A DNA stretch of 64,000 nucleotides from Diphasiastrum complanatum (lineage: Eukaryota > Streptophyta > Lycopodiopsida > Lycopodiales > Lycopodiaceae). Below the pieces are notes generated by a model. The model was not told where the DNA came from, did no database searches, and worked only from the letters and a program-made list of their open reading frames with translations. Positions 21,765-33,720 of this stretch are shown here, piece by piece. The position numbers and the translations under genes were made by a program. The stretch covers positions 61,989,318-62,053,317 of the forward strand of contig CM055101.1 of NCBI GenBank assembly GCA_029204225.1, given 5' to 3'. Positions within the stretch are counted from its first letter, which is position 1; every line of letters starts with the position of its first letter.

Positions 21765-24470
21765 ATTATATATTAAAATTGTTTATTCAGACTTTTGGAA
21801 TTTTGTTGTTGATGTGCACCATAAGATAGGACTACGTAAGTCCCGATTTTGGCAATTTTCAAAAACTTTGACTTTCATACCTTTTCTGTCTTCTTTTATG
21901 GTGATTCTAATTCACTATGTTTCCTGCAGTACGTTGAGTCTTTGTGTTATGTCTATTTTGGCCTCGGTGTTCTTTTTACTATAAGGTGCTTCACATGCAC
22001 CTACAATTTATGAATCTACTTCATGGAGATCCCCATTTTAGGGCATTTTGCCACTTCAATTGGTTATTTAGTTTTTAGTGCTTCTTATCTTTCTTCGTTG
22101 GGCATGTTTTGGACCTTTTTCCACTGATGTCTTTCCTACTATGAGCCATAGTATTGCCCTTTTACAACTTACTGTATGAATTTGTAGAACATACATTCTA
22201 CATGACTTGTTGTAGGCAGGCTTAAGCATTTTGCATTGTGAATGTCCTACTTGTACCAGATATGTTGTTTACTTGACACCTTTTGTGATTGAGGGGTGAG
22301 TTCTTGAAAGATTTGGATTTGAGAGACAAAGAGTTTTTGATGAGAGGACTAGTGAGGATAGATAGTTGAGAGACTCCAATTGAGAGACGTGTCATATAAA
22401 AATGATGTGAAGTGTGTCTTATAATGCGTAAAACTTATATACCTAACTATCTCCAAGCCAATGGATAGGGAGAGTCTACGAATAAAATCTTGAAAACAAT
22501 CTTAGCTGAAGAGGTACAACAAAAGGTTGATCATCGCATGAACATCATACATAATTTTACATTTTTTCAGTTGGTGTATAAAAAAGAAGCAATTTACTCA
22601 TTCAAGTTTTCATCTAACTTTTCTTGTATAGATAGAATGTAATAGACCATAGATAAAAAGATAGATATTATCAACTTGATAATATGGAGCAATAATAGTA
22701 TGCTAATATGGCACAAACAATAGTATGGAAGAATAATAGTACGCCAGTGTGGCACAAATGAATATTCAATCCAAAGCAATAATAAATGCAATGACATTTG
22801 TTTTAGGATTGCAACATTATTTTGGATTATTGAACTTACCTAATTTTGTCCAAAATCATGTTTTATTATGAGTCAATCTCTAAATTATCAAAGAAAAATG
22901 TATAGAAAAACTACAAACTTTGTAAGACTGCCACAATAAAAATTGAAACATCATTTAAGTCCAAATAAAGCTTACTTTGCAAAAGTTGCAAAAACGCATT
23001 ATTTTGTGAAAGATTTAAAAGTTTAACAATTGTTGTTGGCACTCCCAACTCAAAAGGTCAATGATGTTCTTCAATAATGATGTATCTTTGAGATTTTGCA
23101 AACTAATTATATTTTCTTCAAAAAAGGCCATCCATCAATTGTGATCAAATTCATCAAAAAGTTGATAAATTGCTTGAGTGCTCGATTTCAAAAAGTTTAA
23201 TGAGGCAAATGGATCAACCTTGAAACGTTCTCTTTGAGTCTTCTGTTTTTCTAACATGGACTTTAAAGGAGACAATGCTACAAGCTTGACTTGAGTACAG
23301 GGCATATTAAGCAAACATCAATCTCTTTCAAGAAGTAAATATGAAACTAAATTTAAATATTGGTTTTCCCACAACAAAGTAGTGTTAGTTTGATCAAATT
23401 TTAATTTAGATTGCTACTCAAAACTAATGTCTTAATATTAGCTATGCAATGATCTATCTCATTAGACACCTTGAAAAAAAATTCATATGTACGTCAACTT
23501 AATTACATAATTGGTGTTGGAGTATATGATTCCTCAACAATAACTTAAAGCCCTGGTGAAGAAAATGTCTTTGTATCTAAGGGTGGTTTCATGTGGAAGA
23601 GTCTAGAGCCATGTCAAAATTTGCACTTACCTCCCAGTTTAAAAGCCCAAGTCCTTCCCAAGTCATTCCATGTGAAAGCCGCTTTCATTTGGAGGGCATA
23701 ACATTTGTTGTCTGGATTCAAATTAGAAAAAGTATTTATGATTTATATTGGAGAAGAGAGAAATGGCCCACCACTTACCCCCCAATACTCCAAGAGGCCC
23801 AAGATACTCCTCTGTTGAAAATGCAGGAAAAAGACACTAATAAACCTTTGAAATGATGGAGAAAGCACCTTGAATGGATCCAATTTAGATTCTATAGCAA
23901 AAACACCAACCAATTTCGTGTTTCCTAGTTTCACCTTGGCTTGAACTCCACTTGAAGGCTCAAATTCATGTACTATTCTTCACACGTTGTCATGTACTTT
24001 TAGTACATCAGTGCTTTTCAAGACAATATAATATCCATTGTAAGCTTTGTAGGCCCAAAAGGAGCTATTAGCCTTAAGAACAAGGCCCTCTTTAGGCCCT
24101 TCAAAGTAATAAATAAGGATAATAGGCCACTAAGGGCCCAATGTAGGCTAAATAATGCTTAACAAGGATTAACTATCCTTCAAGATAGTTATGTTTAGTT
24201 AAGTAAGAGCATTGTTTATAACTAGGCAAGAGACATCATTTTGTGAATCTTTTGGCTCATTTGCAAGTGAGAGCTTCTAGCTTCTTTGCGAATGTGAGCC
24301 ATAGGGATCTCCATTTCTAGGTCCACAAGCAGAGTACAGTACCTTAACTTCCAAATCAATCTCACAATTGCAAAGTACTCAACACAAATAGCAAATATCA
24401 AGCATCTAGATCACCAACAACATTGGTAGATGGAAAACCATTTTTTTACTCATAGTTTGATGGAAAAACC
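21765..24470. other. Gene-poor AT-rich region
   Basis: 2.7 kb without a recognisable gene. 24060-24170 repeats the word AGGCCC several times (GTAGGCCCAAAAGG, TTTAGGCCCTTC, ATAGGCCACTAAGGGCCC). 24190-24420 looks like decayed LTR or leader DNA but no termini could be placed. Confidence 0.5.
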
Positions 24471-24471
24471 A

Positions 24472-25460
24472 TCACATAATATCTATCTTGACTTTCTTGA
24501 TTCCAATAATACTATCACCACTAAGGATGATGTCATCAACATAGATTAACAAGAGTACAATACCATGATCATCAAACTTAATATATAAGCTAGGATCATA
24601 TTCACTTTGAGAGAAACCAAGTGAAATAAGATAATCATGTAGTCTTGAATTCCAAGACCTAGAGGCTTGCGTCAAAGCCATAGATGGTCCTTTGTAGAGA
24701 TGAATCCTTGCGACTGCTCCTTCTTTCAAAAAACCTTTAAGAAATGAATTTGACACATCCATTTGACAAAGCATCCATCCAAAATGAGAGGCACGAGCAA
24801 GAATTAACCTTATTGTGAACATCTTGGCCATGGGTGCAAAGGTCTCCACTTAATCTATGCCCTCCACTTGGGCATATCCCTTGGCAACTAACCTTGCCTT
24901 GTGTTTGCTTATGCTTCCATCTAGATTTATATTGCGTTTGAACACCCATTTACATTCTATTACATTCTTAGAGGTCTATCAACAAGGATCCAAGTGCCAT
25001 TATCCATCAAAGCATTATACTCATCTAACATATCTTGGTACCATTCTTTTGAACTCAAAGCATCTTCTACTCTTGAAGGTTCATCAAAACTTGACATAAG
25101 AGCAAAAGAAGTGGATGGATTAATCTCGGCTTGCTGCCCCTTACTTGGATATGTGAGCCTTGTTGGCTCCATTCTTACCGTTGATGATCTTCTAGGTGTG
25201 ATAGGTTGACTTGGCTCAAGCTCCTCCTTAGGCTCCTCCTCAAAATCAAGATAATCTCGATTCTTGGCCACTATCCTCTTGATTTTTGAGATGGTTGAGC
25301 CATCATCAAGCTTGTGCATCTTGTATTAATCAAATATTACATCTCTAAATACCACAAACTTATCCAAGGATGGAAGTTATACCTTGTATCCCTTGCTTGA
25401 GTTGCCATACCCGAGCATGATCCCCTTTGTTGATGATGGATCTTCCTTTGTCCTTGTCTC
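24472..25460 (-). pseudogene. Copia element E: integrase tail and reverse transcriptase (minus)
   Basis: Minus-strand order from about 25460 downward: integrase C-terminus (HEPLETRTKEDPSSTKG, GYGNSSKGYKV), linker with PRRSSTVRMEPTRLTYPSK, then the start of the RT domain (WYQDMLDEYNALMDNGTWIL, then ETFAPMAKMFTIRLILARAS, MDVSNSFLKG) and the catalytic segment LLLIYVDDIILSGD near 24510. YVDD is intact. There are frameshifts around 24740-24960, where the nucleotide-binding part of RT is scrambled, and a short deletion before QASRSWNSRLHDYL. Ends at 24472. RNase H is absent. Confidence 0.88.
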
Positions 25461-25465
25461 CAAAG

Positions 25466-27314
25466 GTTCATGCACATAGTGTTTGTTGGCTTTAGTGAGG
25501 TAAGCAAGGCTTACAAGATCTACATTCCTTCAACCAATAAATTTGTCATTGGAAGAGATGTCATTTTTTATGAAGGAAACTTTCCAAAAGTTTCTTCAAG
25601 TGGTGGTGTGGACATTGGATCTAACATTCTTGATGTTGATGATGTGATTGATGGTTCTTTGGATGTTGATGGTGAAGGGCCTATTTCAAGTCAAAATCCA
25701 AGGAGGACATCAAGGGAAAGGCAACAACCTTTGAGACTCACATATGATGAAAATGGTAAGCAAATTGTTGGTGGTACAAGTTTTACTTTACTAACCTCTT
25801 TTGATGAACCTACATGTGTAGATAAAGCAAGGAACAAAGAGGAGTGAATCCAAGCAATGGATCTTGAATATCAAGCTCTTATGACAAATGAAACATGGAG
25901 ATTGGTGGAACTTCCAAAGGACAAGAAAGCTATTGGATGCATTTCAAGGTGAAGACAAACCAAGTGGATCAATCAACAAGTACAAGGCAAGAGTATGGAA
26001 TTGACTATGATGAGACCTTTGCACCCATGGCAAAGATGGTGAGCATTCGAGTCATTATTTCACTTGCTACACTTTTTGGATGAGATCTATGGCAATTGGA
26101 TATTACAAATGCATTCTTAAATGGAGATCGTGAAGAGGAAGTGTTCATGGAGCAACTTGAAGGTTACATCTCTCATGGCAAGACAAATCATGTTTGTTAT
26201 TTGCAAAAGCATTTGTATGGGCTTAAGCAAGCACCAAGGAGTTGGTATGCTAAGCTTAACACTTTTTTACTCTCTCAAAAATTTGTTATGAGTGAGTATG
26301 ATCATTAACTTTATTATAGATTTGCTGGAAATCAGATTATTATTCTTGGATGATATCATATTGAGTGGAGGCAACAATCAAGATATTGATGATATCAAGA
26401 TTGCACTCAAGAAGGAGTTTGAGGTGCATGATCTTGGTCTTTTGCATTATATCTTGGGAATAGAGGTATTTAGAACTTCTCAATCTACATTAATATGTCA
26501 AGAGAAGTATGCTCATTTTATTCTAAAAAGATTTCATATGGTAGGTGCAAAGTCTTGTGATACACCAATGGAGTCAAATGTAAAGCTAACTATAAGAGGT
26601 AGTGAAAGATCCTTCAAGGACATTACTCTCTATAGGAAGCTGTTCACTCATATATCTAACCATCAAAAGACCTGACATAAGCTATTGTGTTGGTAGATTA
26701 AGCCAATTTATGCAAGATCCTAGTGAGGAGCATTGGAAGCTAGGAAAAAGAGTTTTGAAATATATCTTGGGAACTCAAGATTTTGGCATTGTTTATGGAA
26801 AATCATCACCTAACTTGTATGGATTTTTAGATTCAGATTTTGTAGGAGATCAAATGGATAGGAATTCCATAAGTGCACATGCTATCTTTATAGGTGATGG
26901 ATCTATCTCTTGGATGTCGAAAAAGCAAGCTACTATCTCATTGTCATCTAGTGAGGCCGAGTACAAAGCACTTACATCTTGTGCAAGGAGATGTTATGGA
27001 TCAAGAGGATGGTAAGTGATTTTCACTTGTTGGATTGTTTAGAGATTCCAATAATCTATTGTGACAACATTTCAGCCCAAATATTGGCAAGCATTCCTAT
27101 TTTTCATGCTAGGAGCAAAGATATTGAGGTGCAATATCACTTTGTGAGGGAACAAGTCATGGCAAAGGAGGTGGAGCTTTAACATGTTTCTTCGAAGGAA
27201 TGTGTAACTGATATCTTCACCAAAGCATTGGAAAAATACATGTTCATAAAGCATAGAACAACACTTGGTGTACTTCCTAAATCTATGCTAAAACTATTTG
27301 AAGAGGGAGTGTGA
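25466..27314 (+). pseudogene. Copia element F: integrase tail, RT and RNase H
   Basis: Plus strand. It starts in the integrase C-terminus (FVGFSEVSKAYKIYIPSTNK), with a Ser/Asp-rich linker and PRRTSRERQQPLRLTYDENG. RT follows: LATLFG, WQLDITNAFLNGDREEEVFM, YGLKQAPRSWYAKLNTFLLS, then FLDDIILSGG, with FLDD replacing the usual YVDD after a frameshift near 26315. RNase H shows RPDISYCVGRLSQFMQDPSE and SSSEAEYKALTSCA, then ARSKDIEVQYHFVREQV. Breaks: TGA near 25846, frameshifts near 25940, 26310 and 26990, and TAA at 27180 where relatives have Gln. The frame ends EEGV-stop at the polypurine tract, so the 3' end of pol is authentic. Confidence 0.9.
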
Positions 27315-27957
27315 AAAATTGTCAACTTGTTACATTGTTTTATTTGGCAAATTTGGCCTCCAAAGTTAAATCTCAACTTAGAGTTAGTTTCATAAATGTC
27401 AATAAGGCTCTAAATAGTGTTATTACTATATTTTAGCAAGTATCTAAGTGGATGAGATCCATTCTAATTGGTTAATTTTGGTACATTACATTTGGACTAA
27501 GTTTTAGGTTTTTGATTTTTGGTTAAGTACCTAGAAGTTGTCATTTTAGGGCATAGTTGGAGAATATGGCCAAATGACATTATGGATGTTATATAAAGTT
27601 GTACTAGTATAGAAAACATAATCATATGTTGATCATTCATGTGGAGATCTCATCTTTGTTGATTATATGTCCATCTCATGTCATTTTCTCATGTATCTTG
27701 AGTTTCTATATGTAAAATATTGATTTTCTTGTAGATCTTGAATCCAAACGTGTGAAGGATAGTAGGCTGCTACTATTGTATGGAAAAGAAAAGTATTTTA
27801 CTATATTTTGATGTTCATGATCAGATCTTTGTGATTTATACAAGACTAGCATGTTAAAATTGTTGATTTCTACCTTCTAACTAGTTTTAGATGTGTTTAC
27901 CAAATTGACCCAAGATCAAAGATACATTAAGTGCATTTTGGATCTATAATTTTCACA
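27303..27957 (+). mobile_element. Element F polypurine tract and 3' LTR
   Basis: GAGGGAG precedes TGTGAAAAATTG at 27310. The LTR closes with ATAATTTTCACA at 27957. The ends are inverted repeats apart from one base, giving a 648-bp LTR. A TTATATAAAG element (27588-27598) lies about 280 bp inside and could be the promoter TATA box. Confidence 0.88.
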
Positions 27958-27959
27958 CA

Positions 27960-29085
27960 TCCGACTACTCCTCACCTATGCCATGAAGTACAGTCTATAA
28001 GTACACCAGATTGATGTCAAGACAACCTTTCACCACGGAGACCTAGATGAAGAAATCTTCATGAAGCATCCTGAAGGATACGAAGACTTGAACAATCGAG
28101 ACTACGCATGTCGACTACATCGATGTATCTATGGTCTCAAGCAAGCCTCACGAGCTTGGTACAAGAAGCTCGACAATCTTATGAAGTCTCTAGGCTTCAC
28201 TCTTACACAACCTGACAGTAACATCTACATAAAAAGAATAGAAATAAAGTTTGTGATTTTGATGATATTTGTAGATGACTCTCTGATGATAAGAAATTGT
28301 CTGATGTTGATTGATAAAACAAAGAGTCAAATATCTACAAATTATGAGATCGCAAATCTAGGAGAAGTGACGAAATGTCAAGGGCTGCAAATCAAAAGAG
28401 ACCGAACAAGAGGAGTCATTGCATCTAAACCACTCCGAGTATGCTGAAAAAGTATTAAGACAATACAGAACGATCGACAATGAGTGCCGGAGCCAGATTG
28501 TTGAAGCAAGATTGGCCAAACACAGATGAGAAAATATAGTAAATGGAGAGACTACCATATCCAAATCTGATCGGTAGTCTGATGTACCTCACAATTTGTA
28601 CGAGATCCGATTTGATGTTCTCTGTCTACTCACTCAGTCAATTCTCTTCCAATCCTGGCATGCAACATTGGTTGATGGCAAAACAAATATTGCAATATCT
28701 GAAAGACACCTACAATTTGGGACTGATCTATGAAAGAGAGAAAGAATTTATTCCTCAACACTACAGTGATGCAAGCTGGGCTAGCTGCAAAGATGACAAC
28801 AAGTCCGTAACAGGTGGATGTTCAATAGCATGCGGAGCTGCGATAAGTTGGACTTGCAAGAAGCAGACACTCATACCCAAGATCTCGTTTTTCATTCAAA
28901 AACCAAACACATATCTCTGAAGTACCATCATGTTCGAGACATGATCTCGAAGAGAGAGCTCTGTATTGATTTCATAAAATTATAGGACATGATTCAGATT
29001 TGCTAACCAAGTTGTTGGACAAACCACTATTTACAAAATACAGAAGATTGATCAAAATTGGATGACAAGAATGGTTGCATCGTTC
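27960..29085 (+). pseudogene. Copia element G: RT and RNase H fragment
   Basis: It begins abruptly after the LTR of F, within RT (RLLLTYAMKYSL, then HQIDVKTTFHHGDLDEEIFM). Then HPEGYEDLN, CIYGLKQASRAWYKKLDNLM, and the catalytic box as MIFVDDSLMI (FVDD). RNase H: RLPYPNLIGSLMYLTICTRS, YSLSQFSSNPGMQHW and YSDASWASCKDDNKSVTGG. Stops and a frameshift occur around 28440-28530, and a second frameshift after KKQTLIPKIS. The lineage differs from F, J and K and may be that of A and B, which lack this part. That link is inference. Confidence 0.87.
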
Positions 29086-29300
29086 AAGAGGGAGTGTTGG
29101 AGATGGTGAACTCATGCAACCATTCTCTAGCATTTCCCAAAGATGCTGACAATTCAGTGTCGATGGCTGCCGATTTGTCGGACCCCAAACAAGCGTTGTG
29201 GGCAGACTTCGAGCAAGTGAATCGTTAGGCAAATCGAATTGTCGACTCTAGCTCATCGGGTGTGAAGCTTCCAAGCTGTCATGCTCAACCATAAAGTAAG
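29086..29300 (+). mobile_element. Element G polypurine tract and LTR start
   Basis: AAGAGGGAG at 29086-29094 is followed by TGTTGGAGATGG at 29095, a copia-type LTR start. Only about 200 bp of possible LTR follows before gypsy sequence begins. Confidence 0.7.
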
Positions 29301-29302
29301 GA

Positions 29303-29620
29303 GTTGCATGCTGCTCTGTGGGCATTCAGGACAACATATAAGGGAAGCACTGATCAAACGCCATTCCAATTGGTTTATGGTCAGGATGCTGTAATGCCAG
29401 TAGAGTTTCTAGTCCCTTCATTAAGGTTTGCCACAACGCAACACCTTGATGAATCTCGGTCTCTACAATTACGCCACAAAGCTCTGCATAATCTCTGTGA
29501 AACACGCTTACTAGTTGTACATGCACTGGCAGCTGAAAAGGAAAGACGCAAAGCATGGCATGATCGCAGGTTACAAAAGAAAGATCTTCGATCCGAAGAT
29601 CTAGTCCTGATGTATTTAGA
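29303..29620 (+). pseudogene. Ty3-gypsy integrase C-terminal fragment
   Basis: Reads ELHAALWAFRTTYKGSTDQT, PFQLVYGQDAVMPVEFLVPS, then a basic/coiled stretch ending DLVLMYLD. This is the part of integrase downstream of the catalytic core in non-chromodomain (Tat/Athila-like) gypsy elements. It ends near 29620, where A/T-rich repeat DNA begins. Confidence 0.85.
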
Positions 29621-29759
29621 TTTTTTTCACAGATTTTGTAAAACTTTTGAACACAAATCTCAGAAAAAAAAAATTCAAAAAAAATCTTTAATTGTGGTAA
29701 CTTTGTTATTGTTGCAAATGGTTGTAGATTGAGAGTGTACTTAGAGCTACCTTCTTCAC

Positions 29760-30000
29760 TTCTTTTGTCAACCATTGCAAAATCTCTAATTGAAATACAA
29801 TAAAAAAAATTCCAAGTATATATATTTGTGACAATAATTTTCATCAATAGAGAGTGTGAGTGTATCATCACTTGTTACTGCTTTTCATCAGTCAAATCAA
29901 ATTTTAAATATTTTCGTATGGAATTGTGGTATTCTAATTTTCATACTTTGACAAGATTTGACCCACAAATAAACTACCTCTCATATTGGGATGCACATCA
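29760..30000 (+). repeat. Dispersed repeat, copy 2
   Basis: 29785-29865 (TCCAAGTATATATATTTGTG, then CAATAGAGAGTGTGAG) resembles 18475-18545. 29935-30000 (TTTCATACTTTGACAAGATT, TGACCCACAAATAAACTACC) resembles the minus strand of 17262-17345. The two halves are contiguous here but lie 1.1 kb apart at the other site. Confidence 0.65.
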
Positions 30001-31654
30001 TATATTTGTATTGCTAGATCTCACAACAAATGCATTAGACTAGCTGTTTTTCTTGTTTGTTGACTATTTTTGCTCGTTTGATAAGATGTTTTAGTTTGTA
30101 TTCCAAACTTGGCTTGTCAATTTCATCATGCCTTTTTGAAAACTTATTTTTTTGGCTTTGAACTTATTGAAGAAGAACACAGTTTTAAGTTTTTAGTGAT
30201 TGTGGTATTTAGAAATTCCTTGTTGTCACTTGCCACATCATTGTCGTCATTCAAATCTATAAAACAATTTTACCTATCTCAAAATATGTGAGGTACCAAT
30301 TTCACCATATAGGTGAACAAGAAAAGCCCATAGGAATGCCACTGATTTGTTTCTAGGATTTTTCAGTTTAATGACACAATTATAAATGGGTTTTGACAAT
30401 CCACGAGTAAATTCTTTGCGAGTTTTGCGAGTTTTCTTTACAAATGATTTCTAAAATTTCATGGCACATGGTTTTGCTTTTTGGACCATTTGAATCCCAA
30501 GCAAAAGTAAGAAAGTTATGACAATTCAAAATAAGGGCTAGCACGCCGGCGTGCTATCAATTTGAGTTAAAGGCTAAAAGCTTAAATTGGTAGCACATCG
30601 GCGTGCTACCCCTTTCAAGCTCCAAGAAAAAAAAACTTAGCCTAAAAACTTTGAAGGACGATAACTTTCTTAATATCGCTCGGATTGAGATGATTTAAAA
30701 AGCAAAAATGTTCCATTTTTCATGTAGAATACATTGCTTTAATCAAATTTGATAATAAAAAAAAATGAAAATATTTTATTATTTCATCATCTCAACATAA
30801 GCTTAGTAGTTAAGTTATAGCCTCCATCTAGAACATACAATAATTTTTTTTTTGTCTTTTTACTAACATTGATTTTATGATATCTATCATAGGCTTGGCC
30901 ACATACCATCATGTCTTTTAATGTATGGACCGTTAATGACGCTTTTCAAACCTTACATTTACTCAAACAAATTGAGTAGGGTTGAACAATGTGACTTGGA
31001 TCTCAATCTCTTTTCTAGAACTCCCAATTTAAGCCAATCTATGTCAAATTCTACAAAAGATTTGCATAGATGCTCTATATGCACTAGAAACTCTCAAAGG
31101 TTTCACTTGGAGGACAGATCCAAGGATGTTTTCTAGCAAATTGATGCTTCTAAACTTGACCCTATCACTCTTGAACAAATCTAGAGTGATGGTACAATGG
31201 ATTTCAACCTCTCACCTTGCATATCACTCCTTAATCTATGATTTTTAGCAAAATCTTTCTCAACTTCAACATGCACTCAAAAAATCAGAGATAATCAATT
31301 AATGCACCTAATTCAAGCTTCAAATGTAATTTCTTGGCTTATCTAATCCAAAAACTAACCAAGGGATTAGATTCTCTATAGAAGATGCTTGATTTTGCAT
31401 AAAAAATCACTCAAATTGGGTATGTGAGTCAAATTCTGCAAATTTTTGAAATTTCTCAGTCAAAATCGGAGCTGTATGGCCTCACACGTGTGAAAAGGGT
31501 TCCTACAGCCCACAACAAGATCTGGACCAAAAATTTTGAGGATAGCTATCAAATCCAGCTCGCTACACAAAATTTGACTAGTTTTCAAAAAACTGCTAGT
31601 TTTGGCTTTGATTTGGATTAACCATATCAATTTCAACAAAAACTCTTGTACTTG
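30001..31654. other. Leader-like DNA with palindromes, no gene
   Basis: No coding region is recognised. It contains the GC-rich palindrome pair at 30539-30610 and one CACACGTGTG at 31483-31492. The part from about 30900 to 31654 lies on the gag side of the element N primer site and so should be its 5' leader. Confidence 0.5.
30539..30610. repeat. Nested palindromes TAGCACGCCGGCGTGCTA
   Basis: A perfect 18-bp palindrome lies at 30539-30556. A near copy, TAGCACATCGGCGTGCTA, lies at 30591-30608. The segment between is itself an imperfect inverted repeat (GTGCTATCAATTTGAG against the complement of CTTAAATTGGTAGCAC), so the whole block can fold into one long hairpin. Confidence 0.9.
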
Positions 31655-31666
31655 GCTCTGATACCA
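31655..31666 (-). other. Primer-binding site, element N
   Basis: GCTCTGATACCA on the plus strand equals TGGTATCAGAGC on the minus strand, so element N points left. Confidence 0.92.
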
Positions 31667-32509
31667 TGTGCAAAAAGTACAAATAAGGTCCAAGAGTGGA
31701 TCCTAATCTGATCCTCAAGAGGGATTGGTTGTCAGATTACTTGATCTATCAATCTACTTTAGATTAAGATCAATCTAGATCAATTATAGACACAAAATCC
31801 TAACAAGAACAATCATTAATTGAAGGTAAGTGTACTTTATGGTTTCACACCTGTGAAACATTGTCTGAGTACGGACTCCAACCTGAAAATCAAGTACACA
31901 TTGATAGAACCTCAAAACAATCAAAATAAATGTAGACAAATGGAGAGAATCACTCAAAATTGCTTCCAAGACCAAGATTGGTGTCTCACACTGATTATGG
32001 CCAAATGTGGCTCTATATATACAATAAGTGAGAGCTCGTGGTACTGATCATCCCTCTAATCCCACATGTGTGAAGGTGCTTTGTCATATGATGATTCATC
32101 ATGCAAAACTGACACTTGGACAAAACCTTCTATTTTGGGCACTTTTGGTCCATTTTCCTTCTATATGGAGATCCACTTGGAAATCTTCTAGAAGTCCAAA
32201 TTCGCCTACTTCAACTTATTCCACACGTGTGAGCTGTCCTCTACACATGGGATGTGACACCTAGCCAAAATATTTGGCTCATGCAATCAATAGATTGATG
32301 CCATGTGTCATATATCTAGAAAACTAGTTTTTGGCCCTTTTAGCCACTAGAACTTGAATTAAATCATATGTACAACCTATATGATTATGGTACATGACAA
32401 GTACACTATTTTCACACGTGGGAACAGGCTCCACACATGTGTAATCATCCTATATACATGATTTTTGGCCTCTACCAAGCTTATTTTTGCATTTTTCACA
32501 TTTCTCACA
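31667..32509 (-). mobile_element. Element N 5' LTR (minus), right end approximate
   Basis: It starts TGTGCAAAAAG beside the primer site. It runs to about 32503-32509 (TTTTTCACA or TTCTCACA), where gypsy coding sequence begins. Five CACACGTGTG-like words lie inside, at 31846, 32063, 32222, 32413 and 32432. The gag and pol of N are not recognisable to the left. Confidence 0.6.
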
Positions 32510-32510
32510 A

Positions 32511-33165
32511 GCAATTTCATTGGGAAGATTATCTCCCACTGGTTGAGTTTGCATATAATAGTAGAAAATATTCTGCTACAGGTTATAGTCCTTTTATGCT
32601 TATGTATGGTTTTCAACCTAGATCTCTAGTAAATGTTGAGATGAAGTCTGTTAAGATCCTAAAGCTGCTGATTTTTTGCGTGATATGCAAGAGATGTTGC
32701 AAGTGGCTAAGGATTGTATCCTAAGTGCTCAGGATATAGCTAAACACTATACCAATCTTAAGAGATCTCCAAAAGATTTTATAGTTGATGACTGGGTATA
32801 TCTTAGGATTCCAAAAGATTCTAAGATGTTACGTACTAGGAAGCATTATAAGCTGTCTACCCATTATTGTGGACCTTTCAGAATTGTACGTAGAATTGGT
32901 TCTTTGGCGTATGAACTCGATCTTCAAGGAAAATCGACTGCACACCCAATATTTCATGTAACTCATTTGAAACTAAGTCCCATTTGGAAGATTTGTTGCT
33001 TAGTATACCGTTGGAACCTGAGAAAGTGCTCTAAACCAGAGATAAACAATTGAGAAATCGTTCTATCTCTGAGTGCTTAATTCAGTGGAAGGGTCGTACT
33101 CAGGATGATGATTCATGGGAGAGAGTTGATAGCATAAAGAAGAATTTTCCGAAGTTTAGTTTCTA
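32511..33165 (+). pseudogene. Ty3-gypsy integrase tail with chromodomain (element O)
   Basis: Close relative of element D. It reads [37 protein letters not shown], a frameshift near 32670, then LKRSPKDFIVDDWVYLRIPK and HYKLSTHYCGPFRIVRRIGS. After frameshifts near 32975 and 33050 a chromodomain remnant ECLIQWKGRTQDDDSWERVD follows, with a stop at about 33163-33165 before the polypurine tract. It starts exactly where the LTR of N ends. Confidence 0.9.
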
Positions 33166-33181
33166 AGGATAGAAACAGTTT

Positions 33182-33720
33182 AAGGAGGGAAGAATGTTAT
33201 GTCCATGACCAGTACATAGGATACAATATACTCCTAGTCTTGGGTACACGGTACTCCAGTGAAACAAGCTGTTAGTTATGCCATGTCATACTGGACATGA
33301 CCCAAAAGTAACTAATATCCTTGTGAGGCCCAGAACACACTAAATGGAGTTTAGACAAGGTATGAGACAGTGTATGCATTTATCAATAGCAATTCTATGA
33401 ATAGTTGGTCCATGCTTAGGACTCTATTCTTGATGAATCTATGTATGGGAACTTAGAGCTATGCATGGCTATGTGCCCAGGATGTTTTTGGCTCTATATA
33501 TTGGGTCCAAACTTGCTCTACTCCTCATTATGGTTGTGGATTCATTGCCAGGCTCTCACTCTACATTCATGCTTCTTGTTCCTTGGCTTGGGGGTGAAGC
33601 TTCTAGAGTTTGATTGGATGCTTCTACTTGGTTGGGTGGTTTCTATAGTGTGTTATCATTGTGTTTGTGATTTGTAAGCAGGATCTAAGGAGCTTCCCTT
33701 ATAGATTGCAACTTGAAATA
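33182..33720 (+). mobile_element. Element O polypurine tract and 3' LTR, right end unknown
   Basis: AAGGAGGGAAGAA at 33182-33194 is followed by TGTTATGTCC at 33195. I cannot place the right LTR end. 33195-33720 contains no gene. Confidence 0.65.

Noticed and set aside
25470-29085. F and G as one element
   Set aside because: F has its own polypurine tract and a complete LTR (27310-27957), and G restarts upstream within RT with a different lineage signature (FVDD, CKDDNKSVTGG).
29326-29871. 181-codon minus-strand open frame
   Set aside because: Antisense to the gypsy integrase fragment and then runs into low-complexity A/T. No family resemblance.
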